From positions 186,001 to 250,000 of the forward strand of contig NZ_JOFQ01000004.1 of assembly GCF_000718305.1 (NCBI RefSeq): a DNA stretch of 64,000 nucleotides, read 5' to 3'. The position numbers and the translations under genes were made by a program. The notes beneath the pieces were generated by a model. It saw nothing but the letters and a program-made list of their open reading frames with translations, searched no databases and was not told the origin of the DNA. Source of the stretch: Streptomyces niger (GTDB lineage Bacteria; Actinomycetota; Actinomycetes; Streptomycetales; Streptomycetaceae). The number at the start of each line of letters is the position of its first letter. Position 1 is the stretch's first letter. This document shows positions 53,306-61,516 of the stretch, one piece after another.

Positions 53306-54496
53306 ATGACTCCAGGGACCGGGACTTCCGCACGTACCCGCAAGGTCGCCGTCGCCGGAGTGGCGCTGGCCGACTGCGGCCGCGTCGACGACGCCACCCC
53401 CTACGCCCTGCACGCCCAGGCCGCCCGCCGCGCCCTCGCCGACGCCGGACTGGACCGCTCGGCCGTCGACGGCTTCGCCTCCGCCGGGCTGGGCACCCTC
53501 GCCCCCATCGAGGTCGCGGAGTACCTCGGCCTGCGCCCCACGTGGGTCGACTCGACCTCCGTCGGCGGCGCCACGTGGGAGGTCATGGCCGCGCACGCCG
53601 CCGACGCGATCGCCGCCGGGCACGCCGACGCGGTGCTGCTGGTGTACGGCTCGACCGCCCGCGCCGACCTCAAGGCGCGGCGCCGCACCGCCGATCTCTC
53701 CTTCGGGGGCCGCGGACCGCTGCAGTTCGAAGTGCCCTACGGCCACACGCTGATCGCCAAGTACGCGATGGCCGCGCGCCGGCACATGCACCGGTACGGC
53801 ACGACACCGGAACAGCTCGCCGAGGTCGCCGTACAGGCGCGCGCCAACGCGGCGACCAACCCGGACGCGATGTACCGGGAACCGATCACCACCGACGACG
53901 TGCTGTCCGGGCCGATGGTCGCCGATCCCTTCACCAAACTGCACTGCTGCATCCGCTCCGACGGCGGCTGCGCGGTCCTCCTCGTGGCCGAGGACCGGGT
54001 GCCGGACCTGGCCCGGCCGCCGGTCTGGGTCCTCGGCTCGGGCGCCTCCGTCTCGCACAGCGCGATGTCGGAGTGGGAGGACTTCACCGTCTCCCCGGCG
54101 GCCGTCTCGGGGCGGCTGGCCTTCGAGCGGGCGGGCGTGCGCCCGGAGGAGATCGACCTCGCCCAGATCTACGACGCCTTCACCTACATGACGCTGGTGA
54201 CGCTGGAGGACCTCGGCTTCTGCGCGAAGGGCGAGGGCGGCGCGTTCGTGGAGAAAGGGCGCCTGCTCCGGGACGGCGCGCTGCCGACGAACACCGACGG
54301 CGGCGGGCTGGCCGCCTGCCACCCCGGGATGCGCGGCCTGTTCCTGCTGGTGGAGGCGGTACGGCAGCTGCGCGGCGAGGCGGGCGAAGGCCGCCAGGTA
54401 CGCCGCGCGGGCGGCCGTCCGCCGCGGCTCGCGGTCGCCTCGGGCACCGGCGGCTGGTTCTGCTCGTCCGGGACGGTGGTGCTCGGGGCGGACTGA
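53306..54496 (+). CDS. Thiolase-fold protein lacking the catalytic cysteine (Ltp2-like)
   Basis: A 396-residue Ltp-type thiolase-fold protein. It shares the fold order of the thiolase at 42161: VAVAGVALADCGR at the N-terminus, the LAQIYDAFTYM loop, GEGGAFVEKG and NTDGGGLAACHPGM. At the nucleophile region, however, it reads SVGGATWEVMAAHAADAI, with no cysteine. Loss of this Cys is a feature of Ltp2-type retro-aldolases, which use tyrosines and need a DUF35 partner. A DUF35 gene lies at 57996, under a nearby copy of the same operator. It starts at ATG 53306 without an SD, suggesting leaderless translation; the operator is immediately upstream. Confidence 0.84.
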   Translation: MTPGTGTSARTRKVAVAGVALADCGRVDDATPYALHAQAARRALADAGLDRSAVDGFASAGLGTLAPIEVAEYLGLRPTWVDSTSVGGATWEVMAAHAADAIAAGHADAVLLVYGSTARADLKARRRTADLSFGGRGPLQFEVPYGHTLIAKYAMAARRHMHRYGTTPEQLAEVAVQARANAATNPDAMYREPITTDDVLSGPMVADPFTKLHCCIRSDGGCAVLLVAEDRVPDLARPPVWVLGSGASVSHSAMSEWEDFTVSPAAVSGRLAFERAGVRPEEIDLAQIYDAFTYMTLVTLEDLGFCAKGEGGAFVEKGRLLRDGALPTNTDGGGLAACHPGMRGLFLLVEAVRQLRGEAGEGRQVRRAGGRPPRLAVASGTGGWFCSSGTVVLGAD

Positions 54497-54583
54497 CGAC
54501 GGACCCGAGGGGCGGGGGCGGGACCGGCGGCGAACCGGGAGGCCGGAAAGCGTCGCATTCAGGCGCCGGGCGGCGCGTGCAGG

Positions 54584-54614
54584 TTGCGTTGGAGCGCGCT
54601 CCAGCTCGTAGCGT
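54584..54614 (+). promoter_or_regulatory. MerR-type promoter with 19-bp spacer and embedded palindrome
   Basis: -35 TTGCGT (54584-54589) and -10 TAGCGT (54609-54614) are separated by 19 bases. The spacer contains the perfect palindrome TGGAGCGCGCTCCA (54590-54603). An over-long spacer filled by a dyad is the hallmark of promoters activated by MerR-family regulators. It lies 31 bases before the aldo/keto reductase start. Confidence 0.65.
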
Positions 54615-54644
54615 CCGGTCCACGACCCGATCCGAGGGGGAGCG

Positions 54645-55727
54645 ATGCGCTACACACTGTTCGGCAGGACCGGTCTCCGGGTGAGCGAACTGAGCCTGGG
54701 CACCATGACGTTCGGCGAGGAGTGGGGCTGGGGTGCCACCGAGGACACCAGCCGCCGCCTCCTCGACGCGTACGCCGACGCGGGCGGCAACTTCATCGAC
54801 ACCGCGAACAACTACACCGACGGCAGCGCCGAGCGCATCGTCGGCGGGCTGCTCGCCGGGCGCCGGGACCGGTTCGTGCTGGCGAGCAAGTACACCTGCG
54901 CCACCCGCAAGGGCGATGTGAACGCGGGCGGCAGCCACCGCAAGAACCTCGTCCAGTCGGTGGAGGCGAGCCTGGAGCGGCTGCGGACCGACCGGCTGGA
55001 CATCCTGTGGGTGCACGCGCGCGACAACTTCACCCCGGTCGAGGAGGTCATGCGGGCGCTGGACGACGTCGTGCGGGCCGGCAAGGTCCTGTACGTCGGG
55101 GTGTCCGACTGGCCCGCCTGGGAGATCGCGCAGGCCAACACCCTCGCCGAGCTGCGCGGCTGGACCGCCTTCGCCGGCTCGCAGCTGCGGTACAACCTGT
55201 TGGAGCGCACGCCGGAGCGCGAACTGCTCCCGCAGGCCCGCGCCTTCGACCTGGCCGTCCTCGCCTGGGCGCCGCTGGCCGCCGGCAAGCTCACGGGCAA
55301 GTACCACCGCGGCGAGTCCGGCCGGCTGGACACCCACGACTGGGGCAACCGCGCCGACCGCAACGGGGAAGGGGAAACCGACCACAACGAGGAAGCGGTC
55401 GTCTCCGCGGTCCTGGACATCGCCGAGCAGGGCGGCTGGAGCCCGGCGCAGGTCGCGCTGGCCTGGCTGCAACAGCGGCCCGGCACGATCATCCCGATCA
55501 TCGGTGCCACGAAGGAGAGCCAGCTGCGGGACAACCTCGCCGCGGTCGACGTGGCGCTGGACGCCGACGCGGTGGCCCGGCTGGACGAGGCGAGCGCGGT
55601 GCCGCTCGGCTTCCCGCACCAGTTCCTGCGCGAGCCGGGGATCACCGAGACGGTGTACGGCGACCGCTGGGCCGACATCGACGACCGGCGCTCCACCCAC
55701 CGCCGTACGGCGCACGAAGTCCGCTGA
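54645..55727 (+). CDS. Aldo/keto reductase
   Basis: A 360-residue AKR of the potassium-channel-beta/AKR12-13-like branch. It opens FGRTGLRVSELSLGTMTFG. The catalytic tetrad is readable: Asp in GGNFIDTANNY, Tyr in the same NNYTDG, Lys in VLASKYT and His in DILWVHARD. The C-terminal cofactor loop reads IIPIIGATKESQLRDNL, as expected for NADPH binding. It reduces aldehydes or ketones. It has GGGGGAG before the ATG and its own MerR-type promoter, with no regulon palindrome, so it probably answers to a different signal, such as an electrophile or redox stress. Confidence 0.9.
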   Translation: MRYTLFGRTGLRVSELSLGTMTFGEEWGWGATEDTSRRLLDAYADAGGNFIDTANNYTDGSAERIVGGLLAGRRDRFVLASKYTCATRKGDVNAGGSHRKNLVQSVEASLERLRTDRLDILWVHARDNFTPVEEVMRALDDVVRAGKVLYVGVSDWPAWEIAQANTLAELRGWTAFAGSQLRYNLLERTPERELLPQARAFDLAVLAWAPLAAGKLTGKYHRGESGRLDTHDWGNRADRNGEGETDHNEEAVVSAVLDIAEQGGWSPAQVALAWLQQRPGTIIPIIGATKESQLRDNLAAVDVALDADAVARLDEASAVPLGFPHQFLREPGITETVYGDRWADIDDRRSTHRRTAHEVR

Positions 55728-55744
55728 CGCCGGACCGCGCGGCG

Positions 55745-56635
55745 TCATCCGCCGAGCAGCTCCTGGAGGATCGGGGCGGCGTGCGTCCACAACAGCATGC
55801 CGCCCGCGTCCGGGAGGACGTGGCGCCGTGCGGTGGGTATGCGACCCGCCAGGCGGGCGCCGTGGTCCGGCGAGTGGGTGGGCGCGGCGTCCAGCGCGCC
55901 GTACCAGAGGTCCACCGGCACCTTGATCACCGCCGGGTCGAAGGGCCAGTGGCTCATGGTCAGCAGCGTGTCCCGGGCGTACCCGGCCGGGCCCTGGGAG
56001 AAGCCCTCGGCCATCGCCTCCCGGAAGGCCGCGGCGAACGCGGGCTGCTCCAGGACCGCCCGGTCCCGCTCCCCGCCGGCCGCCACGACCAGCTCGTACA
56101 GCACCTCCGGGCTGCCGAACCCGGCGAACGACCGCTCGGCCGCCGCCGGGTCGACCGCGGCCCGGTCGACCAGGTACCGCACCTCCTCCGGCAGCAACCG
56201 GTCAAAAGCGGGCGCGGCCAGCTCGTCCGTACCGGAGACCACCGCGAGCCGGGTCAGTACGCCCGCCGCCGCGCAGGCCAGCGCGTACGGCGCGCCCTGC
56301 GAGAAACCGACGCCGCGCAGCCCGGCGAGCCCGCGGAGCGCGGCGAACTCCCGGACGTCCTCGGCCCAGCCGGTCAGCGTGCGTCCGGGTGACGGGTCGG
56401 AGGCGCCCAGCCCGGGGCGGTCCACGGAGATCAGCCGTACGCCGAGCCCGGCCACCGCCGCCGCGCCGAAACCGAGCCGCCGGGACGTGGCAGCGCCGGG
56501 GCACAGCAGCACCGGCACGCCGTCCTCGGGCCCCCACTCCGCCCAGGCCAGCCGCCGTCCGCCGGCCAGCCGGACGGCCCCGAGCCGGGCGGGCGCGGGC
56601 ACGGCGACGGCCGCTCCGGTCTCGAACGCAGTCAT
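55745..56635 (-). CDS. Alpha/beta-hydrolase
   Basis: A 296-residue alpha/beta-hydrolase. HG-equivalent region VLLCPGAATSRRLGF, VDRPGLGASDPSPGRTL after strand 4, nucleophile elbow GFSQGAPYAL (serine in G-x-S-x-G) and acid in YGALDAAPTHSPDHG. At the usual catalytic-His position (G-H-x-x) the sequence reads DAGGMLLWTH, so the base may be the nearby His of WTH, or activity may be altered. Substrate unknown: esters, lactones or epoxides are possible. ATG 56635 follows GAGGGTGG; the long open frame upstream of it is a shadow of the divergent oxidase gene. Confidence 0.83.
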   Translation of the reverse strand: MTAFETGAAVAVPAPARLGAVRLAGGRRLAWAEWGPEDGVPVLLCPGAATSRRLGFGAAAVAGLGVRLISVDRPGLGASDPSPGRTLTGWAEDVREFAALRGLAGLRGVGFSQGAPYALACAAAGVLTRLAVVSGTDELAAPAFDRLLPEEVRYLVDRAAVDPAAAERSFAGFGSPEVLYELVVAAGGERDRAVLEQPAFAAAFREAMAEGFSQGPAGYARDTLLTMSHWPFDPAVIKVPVDLWYGALDAAPTHSPDHGARLAGRIPTARRHVLPDAGGMLLWTHAAPILQELLGG

Positions 56636-56731
56636 GGCACCACCCTCGGCCGTCGGCACGGGCCGCCGCAACCGAATTGCCCGCGGGGTCACGAGGGACG
56701 CGGGCGGCTCCCCGGACGTACGCTGCCCGCC

Positions 56732-57412
56732 ATGACCACCACGGACGACACCCCCGAGGCCCAGGCCTTCCGTGACCTGCTGCGCGGTCTGCGGGTCTGG
56801 ACCGGCGAGCTGCCGGAGTTCGACCCGGACGCGGCCCCCGAGGCGCCGCTGCCGCTGTTCCGGCAGTGGCTGGGCGAGGCGGCCGCCGCGGGCGTACCCG
56901 AGCCGCACACGATGGCGCTGGCCACCGCGGACGCGGCGGGCGACCCGTCCGTCCGGATCGTGATGCTGCACGACGCCGACGAGAACGGCTGGCACTTCGC
57001 CTCGCACCGCGGCAGCCGCAAGGGCCGCGAGCTGGCCGCCCACCCGCGCGCCGCGCTGTGCTTCTACTGGCCGCTGGTCGCGCGCCAGGTGCGGGTCAGC
57101 GGCGCGGTCGTCGCCGCCACGCCCGAGGAGAGCGAGGCCGATCTGCACCGCCGCTCCCCGGGCGCGCTGGCCGCCGCGCTCGTGGGGCGGCAGAGCGAGG
57201 TCCTGGACTCGTACGCGGAGCTGGAACGGGCCGCGGCGGAGGCCTGGGAGCGGGCCCGGCGCGAACCGGACGCGGCCGTGCCGAGCTGGACGGCGTACGT
57301 GCTGCGCCCCGAGGAGGTGGAGTTCTTCCAGGGCGACGACCGCCGCCGGCACGTACGGCTGTGCTACCGGTGGTCGGCCGACGGGTGGCAGCGGGTCCTG
57401 CTGTGGCCGTGA
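56732..57412 (+). CDS. Pyridoxine/pyridoxamine 5'-phosphate oxidase-family protein (PdxH-like)
   Basis: A 226-residue FMN split-barrel protein. The PNPOx pattern is clear: EPHTMALATADAAGDPSVRIVMLHD (FMN phosphate region), ENGWHFASHRGSRKGRELAAHPRAALCFYWP, QVRVSGAVVAATPEES and the C-terminal dimerisation motif RRRHVRLCYRWSADGWQRVLLWP. PdxH oxidises PNP/PMP to PLP. Length and C-terminal motif fit, but several Streptomyces paralogues act on other substrates, so this may be a paralogue. It is divergent from the hydrolase and convergent with the GNAT gene. Confidence 0.82.
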   Translation: MTTTDDTPEAQAFRDLLRGLRVWTGELPEFDPDAAPEAPLPLFRQWLGEAAAAGVPEPHTMALATADAAGDPSVRIVMLHDADENGWHFASHRGSRKGRELAAHPRAALCFYWPLVARQVRVSGAVVAATPEESEADLHRRSPGALAAALVGRQSEVLDSYAELERAAAEAWERARREPDAAVPSWTAYVLRPEEVEFFQGDDRRRHVRLCYRWSADGWQRVLLWP

Positions 57413-57467
57413 GGCCGGTGCGGCCGCCGGGCCGGTGGCCGTGCGGCCGCCCGCGCGGCCGGGGCCG

Positions 57468-57956
57468 TCAGAACCGCTGGTACATGATGTGCAGCCCGAC
57501 GTAGCCCTTCGTCGGGTGGTGGAAGGCCTCCGGCAGGGTCGTCATGATCTCGAAGCCCAGTGACCGCCACAGGGCCACGGCGCCCGTGTTGGTCTCCACG
57601 ACGGCGTTGAACTGCATCGCTCGGTACCCCTCGGCGCGTGCCCAGCGGAGCGCGTACTCGCCCAGGGCCCGGCCGACCCCCTTGCCGCCGTGCGCCGGGT
57701 CGACCATGAAGCTCGCCCCGGCGACGTGCGAGGCCGGGCCCATGTGGTTGGGGTTCATCTTGGCCGAGCCCAGGACCGTGCCGTCCTCGTCGACCGCCAC
57801 GACCGTACGGCCGGGTGGACCGAGCATCCACAGCGCACGGCCCGCCTCCTTGTCGAGGTCGCGCGGGTACGAATACGTCTCGCCGGCGGCCACGATCGCG
57901 TGGAAGAACGGCCACACGGCGTCCCAGTCCTCGGCGGTGGCTTCTCTGATCCGCAT
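57468..57956 (-). CDS. GNAT-family N-acetyltransferase
   Basis: A 162-residue single-domain GNAT. It begins MRIREATAEDWDAVW and has ASFMVDPAHGGKGVGRALGEYALRWA, the acetyl-CoA pyrophosphate loop (G-G-K-G-V-G-R-A). NTGAVALWRSLGFE forms the C-terminal beta-bulge motif. The acceptor could be an amino acid, an antibiotic or a protein and cannot be read. ATG 57956 is chosen as the first residue of the canonical domain; the in-frame start at 57992 adds a non-protein-like leader. Confidence 0.85.
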   Translation of the reverse strand: MRIREATAEDWDAVWPFFHAIVAAGETYSYPRDLDKEAGRALWMLGPPGRTVVAVDEDGTVLGSAKMNPNHMGPASHVAGASFMVDPAHGGKGVGRALGEYALRWARAEGYRAMQFNAVVETNTGAVALWRSLGFEIMTTLPEAFHHPTKGYVGLHIMYQRF

Positions 57957-57995
57957 CCGCCCAGGGTGCCTCCTGGTGCTGCGTGCTGCCACTGG

Positions 57996-58451
57996 TTATC
58001 GGAGGGCGCCGCCGGACTCCGGCCGCCGGGGCGCGGGCCGGAAGACCGGGACGGCGGGCCCGCCCCCGCCGTCCGTGCGGAAGCAGACCCGCAGCTCCAT
58101 GCCGATCCGCAGCTCCGCCTCGGGGCAGTCCACGACCTCGGTCATCATCCGCGGCCCTTCGGCGAGGTCCACGACGGCGGCCGTGTACGGCACGCGGCCG
58201 CCGAACGGCGGCAGGTCGTTCCGGTGCACCACGGACCAGGTGTACAGCGTGGCGCGGCCGCTCGCCGCCTCCCAGCTCACGTCCTCGCTCCAGCAGCGCG
58301 GGCAGAACTCCCGCGGGTAGTGGTGCGCCACGCCACAGCCGGCGGCCCGGCAGCGCCGGACCAGCAGCCGTCCGTCCGCCGCCGCGTCCCAGTACGGCCG
58401 GGTGAAGGCGTCGATCTCCGGCAGGTCGTACCGAGGAGCGGTACCGGTCAT
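57996..58451 (-). CDS. Zn-ribbon OB-fold protein (DUF35), second copy
   Basis: A 151-residue DUF35 protein. A short N-terminal helix (DLPEIDAFTRPYWDAAADGRL) leads into a zinc ribbon CRAAGC...CPRC and the OB-fold (WSVVHRNDLPPF, then AVVDLAEGPRM). The N-terminal helix and ribbon match ChsH2-type DUF35 subunits that partner Ltp thiolase-fold aldolases or MaoC hydratases. It is cotranscribed with, and 14 bases behind, the DoxX gene, under palindrome copy 9. Its natural partner in the window is the Cys-less thiolase at 53306. Confidence 0.86.
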   Translation of the reverse strand: MTGTAPRYDLPEIDAFTRPYWDAAADGRLLVRRCRAAGCGVAHHYPREFCPRCWSEDVSWEAASGRATLYTWSVVHRNDLPPFGGRVPYTAAVVDLAEGPRMMTEVVDCPEAELRIGMELRVCFRTDGGGGPAVPVFRPAPRRPESGGALR

Positions 58452-58465
58452 CGGAAGAGCCCCCT

Positions 58466-58921
58466 TCACAGGAAGAGTCCCAGCGCGGCGTCGAGCGACC
58501 AGGTCTGCCAGCCCATCGCGCCGAGGGCGACGAGCGAGATGAGGGCCATCATCGAGTTCTGGCCCTGCTCGGCCCAATCGTGGATCATCAGGACGAGGTA
58601 GAGCAGGTTGAGCAGCACCCCGGCGACCAGCGCGACCGGCGTGAGGAAGCCGAGGACGAGGCCGAGCCCCAGCGCGAGCTCGGCATGGACGACGACGTGC
58701 GCCATCACCTTCGGGCGGGGCCGTACGACCACGTCGAAGCCTTGGCGTACGGCGGCCCACCGGTGCCTGCCCGCCACGTCGGCGGCCCACGCGATGCCCG
58801 TACCCCGCTCGAACCAGGCCTTCTTGTCCTTGTGGCGCCAGCTCTCCAGCCACCACAGGCCCAGGCCGATACGGAGCACGGCGAGCCATTCAGCGCCGCC
58901 GAGCCAGATCGTCTGCTGCAT
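58466..58921 (-). CDS. DoxX-family membrane protein
   Basis: A 151-residue membrane protein with four predicted helices. It opens with GAEWLAVLRIGLGLWWLESWRHK, the DoxX pattern with a conserved Trp/Glu pair in helix 1; helices near 75-95, 96-115 and 125-145 follow. DoxX proteins were first named from archaeal thiosulfate:quinone oxidoreductase and, in actinomycetes, work with membrane redox partners. It may link electrons from a pathway oxidoreductase to the quinone pool; this is inference. First gene of an operon with the DUF35 gene. A perfect regulon palindrome lies 24 bases upstream. Confidence 0.82.
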   Translation of the reverse strand: MQQTIWLGGAEWLAVLRIGLGLWWLESWRHKDKKAWFERGTGIAWAADVAGRHRWAAVRQGFDVVVRPRPKVMAHVVVHAELALGLGLVLGFLTPVALVAGVLLNLLYLVLMIHDWAEQGQNSMMALISLVALGAMGWQTWSLDAALGLFL

Positions 58922-58945
58922 CGCACCTCCCGCGGAGCCATTTTC

Positions 58946-58960
58946 CTGACGGGCCGTCAG
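58946..58960. promoter_or_regulatory. Regulon palindrome, copy 9 (perfect)
   Basis: CTGACG-GGC-CGTCAG, extended by C/G on both sides. It lies 24 bases upstream of the DoxX start. Confidence 0.8.
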
Positions 58961-59071
58961 GTAGCTCCAGTGGTGACAGTTCAGCGGAGCGGGAAGCGGT
59001 ACGCAAGAGGCTCAACCGCGGGAGGGCGTGACGGAGCACGGTCGGTACCGGCATTCCCGACCGACCCATTC

Positions 59072-59086
59072 CTGACTGGCCGTCAG
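59072..59086. promoter_or_regulatory. Regulon palindrome, copy 10 (one mismatch)
   Basis: CTGACT-GGC-CGTCAG, first of two tandem sites in front of the ADP-forming CoA ligase, 24 bases centre-to-centre from copy 11. Confidence 0.72.
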
Positions 59087-59095
59087 TTCGGTAAC

Positions 59096-59110
59096 CTGAC
59101 TGAGCGTCAG
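59096..59110. promoter_or_regulatory. Regulon palindrome, copy 11 (one mismatch)
   Basis: CTGACT-GAG-CGTCAG, ending 35 bases before ATG 59146. Confidence 0.72.
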
Positions 59111-59145
59111 ATGCGTGACGGCGGTCAGACGGGAGCGGCGAAGCG

Positions 59146-61422
59146 ATGCTGGGATCCACTCATGGCACCCTCACCACGCACTCGCGGCCCGCCCGGGTCG
59201 TGGCCTGCGGCGGCACGACGCCGCAGGCCGTGCACGGGACGGCGGGCCCCCCGGGTGCCGGCGCCGGGGCCGGTACGGGCGCCGGCGGCGGCCCGGGCAG
59301 CGCCGGCGACCTGGACGTGAGCGGGCGCCCGCTCACCGCGGCCGTACCGGACCTGGACCGCTTCTTCCGGCCCGGCTCCGTGGCCGTCGTCGGCGCCTCG
59401 GACAGCGAGGGGCGGCCGCACACCGGCATCACCCGCCGGCTGGTCGACTGGGCCGAACGGGTCGGCACCCGCCTCCACCCGGTCAATCCGGGCCGCGCCA
59501 CGGTCTTCGGACTGCCCTGTCACGCCTCCGTCTCCGACCTGCCGGAACAGGTCGATCTCGCCGTCCTGCTGGTCGCCGACCCGCTACCGGTCATCGAGGA
59601 ACTGGCCGGCACCGGGACCACGTTCGCGGTCGCCTTCGCCTCCGGCTTCGCCGAGATCGGCGCGGACGGCGCGGCCGCCCAGGAACGGCTGGCCGCGGCC
59701 GCGGCCCGCTCGGGCATCCGGCTGCTCGGCCCGAACACCAACCTCAACGCGTTCGAGACGTTCCGCGAGGACCTGGACGGGCCGGCGATCGCGCTGATCA
59801 CCCAGTCCGGGCACCAGGGCCGCCCCGTCTTCGCCCTGCAGGAACTCGGCATCCGTCTCTCCCACTGGGCCCCCACCGGCAACGAGGCCGACCTGGAGAC
59901 CGCGGACTTCCTCTCCTACTTCGCCTCCCGACCGGAGGTCGGCGCCATCGCCGCATACGTGGAAGGGTTCAAGGACGGCCGCAGCTTCCTGCTCGCCGCC
60001 GACCACGCGGCCCGCAAGAAGGTCCCGGTGGTCGCCGTCAAGGTCGGCCGCACCGAGGCCGGCGCCCGCACCGCCGCCTCGCACACCGGCAAGCTCACCG
60101 GTGCCGATGAGGTGGTGGACGCGGCGATGCGGCAGTTCGGCGTGGTCCGCGTGGACGGCCTGGACGAGCTGCAGGACACCGCCGCGCTGCTCGCCAGGGC
60201 CCGGCCGCCGGCCGCCGAAGGGGTCGCCGTCTATTCGATATCGGGCGGCACCGGCGCGCACTTCGCCGACCTGGCGACCGCGGCGGGGCTGTGCCTGCCC
60301 ACGCTCGGCGAGGAGAAGCAGCGGGAGCTGCACCAGTGGATCCCGGACCACCTCGGCGTCGCCAACCCGATCGACAACGGCGGCCACCCGGTCGGCGACC
60401 TGCGCGGCCGGAAGATCATCGACGCGATCCTCGCCGACCCCTCCGTCGGCGTACTCATCTGCCCGATCACCGGCCCCTTCCCGCCGATGAGCGACAAGCT
60501 CGCGCAGGACCTGGTGGACGCGGCGGAGCAGACGGACAAGCTGGTGTGCGTGGTGTGGGGCTCGCCCGTCGGCACCGAGGACGCCTACCGGCGCACCCTG
60601 CTCGGCTCCTCCCGCGTCGCCACCTTCCGCACCTTCGCGAACTGCATCACGGCCGTCCGCGCCCACCTGGAGCACCACCGCTTCGCCGCCTCCTACCGCT
60701 CCCCCTTCGAGGACGCGCCGCGCATCCCCTCGCCGTCCGCACGGAAGGCGCAGACGCTGCTGCGCCCGGGCGAGCAGCTCAGCGAGCACGCGGGGAAGCA
60801 GCTGCTGCGCGCCTACGGGATCCGCGTGCCCCGCGAGCAGTTGGTGACCAGTGCGGCGGGGGCCGTCCGGGCGGCGGCGCAGATCGGCTACCCCGTCGTC
60901 ATGAAGGCCTCCGGCCCGCGGCTGGCCCACAAGAGCGAGCTGGGCCTGGTCCGGATCGGGCTGACCTCGGCCAGTCAGGTACGGGACGCCTACCGCGAGC
61001 TGGCGGACATCGCGCGCCACGAAGACCTGCCGCTGGACGGCGTGCTGGTGTGCCAGCTGGTCGAGCCGGGGGTGGAGATGGTCGTCGGGGTGACGCCGGA
61101 CCCGCTCTTCGGGCCGACCGTGACCGTCGGGCTGGGCGGCGTGCTCGTCGAGGTCCTGCGGGACACGGCGGTGGCGGTGCCGCCCTTCGGCGAGGACCAG
61201 GCGCGCGCGGCGCTCGGCCGGCTGCGGGGCGCCGCGCTGCTGGAAGGGGTCAGGGGGGCGGCGCCGGCCGACACCGACGCGCTGGTCGAGGTCATGCTGC
61301 GGGTCCAGCGGATGGCGCTGGAGCTGGGCGACGGACTGGCCGAGCTCGACATCAACCCGCTGGTCGTCCTGCCGAAGGGGCAGGGCGCCGTGGCGCTCGA
61401 CGCGCTCGCCTTCTGCCACTGA
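59146..61422 (+). CDS. Acyl-CoA synthetase, ADP-forming type (CoA-binding + ATP-grasp)
   Basis: A 758-residue fusion of both ACD subunits. After a low-complexity N-terminal 65 residues comes the CoA-binding Rossmann domain (SVAVVGASDSEGRPHTG), then the succinyl-CoA-ligase-like domains with the phospho-histidine loop AASHTGKLTGAD. The C-terminal ATP-grasp domain starts at LLRAYGIRVPRE and contains YPVVMKASGPRLAHKSELGLV and ELDINPLVV. It makes an acyl-CoA from acid, ATP and CoA, giving ADP, and can also work in reverse. It differs in chemistry from the two AMP-forming ligases of the regulon. Two tandem palindromes precede it; a crotonase gene follows. Confidence 0.88.
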   Translation: MLGSTHGTLTTHSRPARVVACGGTTPQAVHGTAGPPGAGAGAGTGAGGGPGSAGDLDVSGRPLTAAVPDLDRFFRPGSVAVVGASDSEGRPHTGITRRLVDWAERVGTRLHPVNPGRATVFGLPCHASVSDLPEQVDLAVLLVADPLPVIEELAGTGTTFAVAFASGFAEIGADGAAAQERLAAAAARSGIRLLGPNTNLNAFETFREDLDGPAIALITQSGHQGRPVFALQELGIRLSHWAPTGNEADLETADFLSYFASRPEVGAIAAYVEGFKDGRSFLLAADHAARKKVPVVAVKVGRTEAGARTAASHTGKLTGADEVVDAAMRQFGVVRVDGLDELQDTAALLARARPPAAEGVAVYSISGGTGAHFADLATAAGLCLPTLGEEKQRELHQWIPDHLGVANPIDNGGHPVGDLRGRKIIDAILADPSVGVLICPITGPFPPMSDKLAQDLVDAAEQTDKLVCVVWGSPVGTEDAYRRTLLGSSRVATFRTFANCITAVRAHLEHHRFAASYRSPFEDAPRIPSPSARKAQTLLRPGEQLSEHAGKQLLRAYGIRVPREQLVTSAAGAVRAAAQIGYPVVMKASGPRLAHKSELGLVRIGLTSASQVRDAYRELADIARHEDLPLDGVLVCQLVEPGVEMVVGVTPDPLFGPTVTVGLGGVLVEVLRDTAVAVPPFGEDQARAALGRLRGAALLEGVRGAAPADTDALVEVMLRVQRMALELGDGLAELDINPLVVLPKGQGAVALDALAFCH

Positions 61423-61516
61423 ACGCCGCACACCCGCGCCCGCCGTACGCCATCGCTCACTCAGCCGCGTCCGCCCTCGCGAGTCCGCCCGCACTCGAAA
61501 CCGGAGCTGCCCGACC

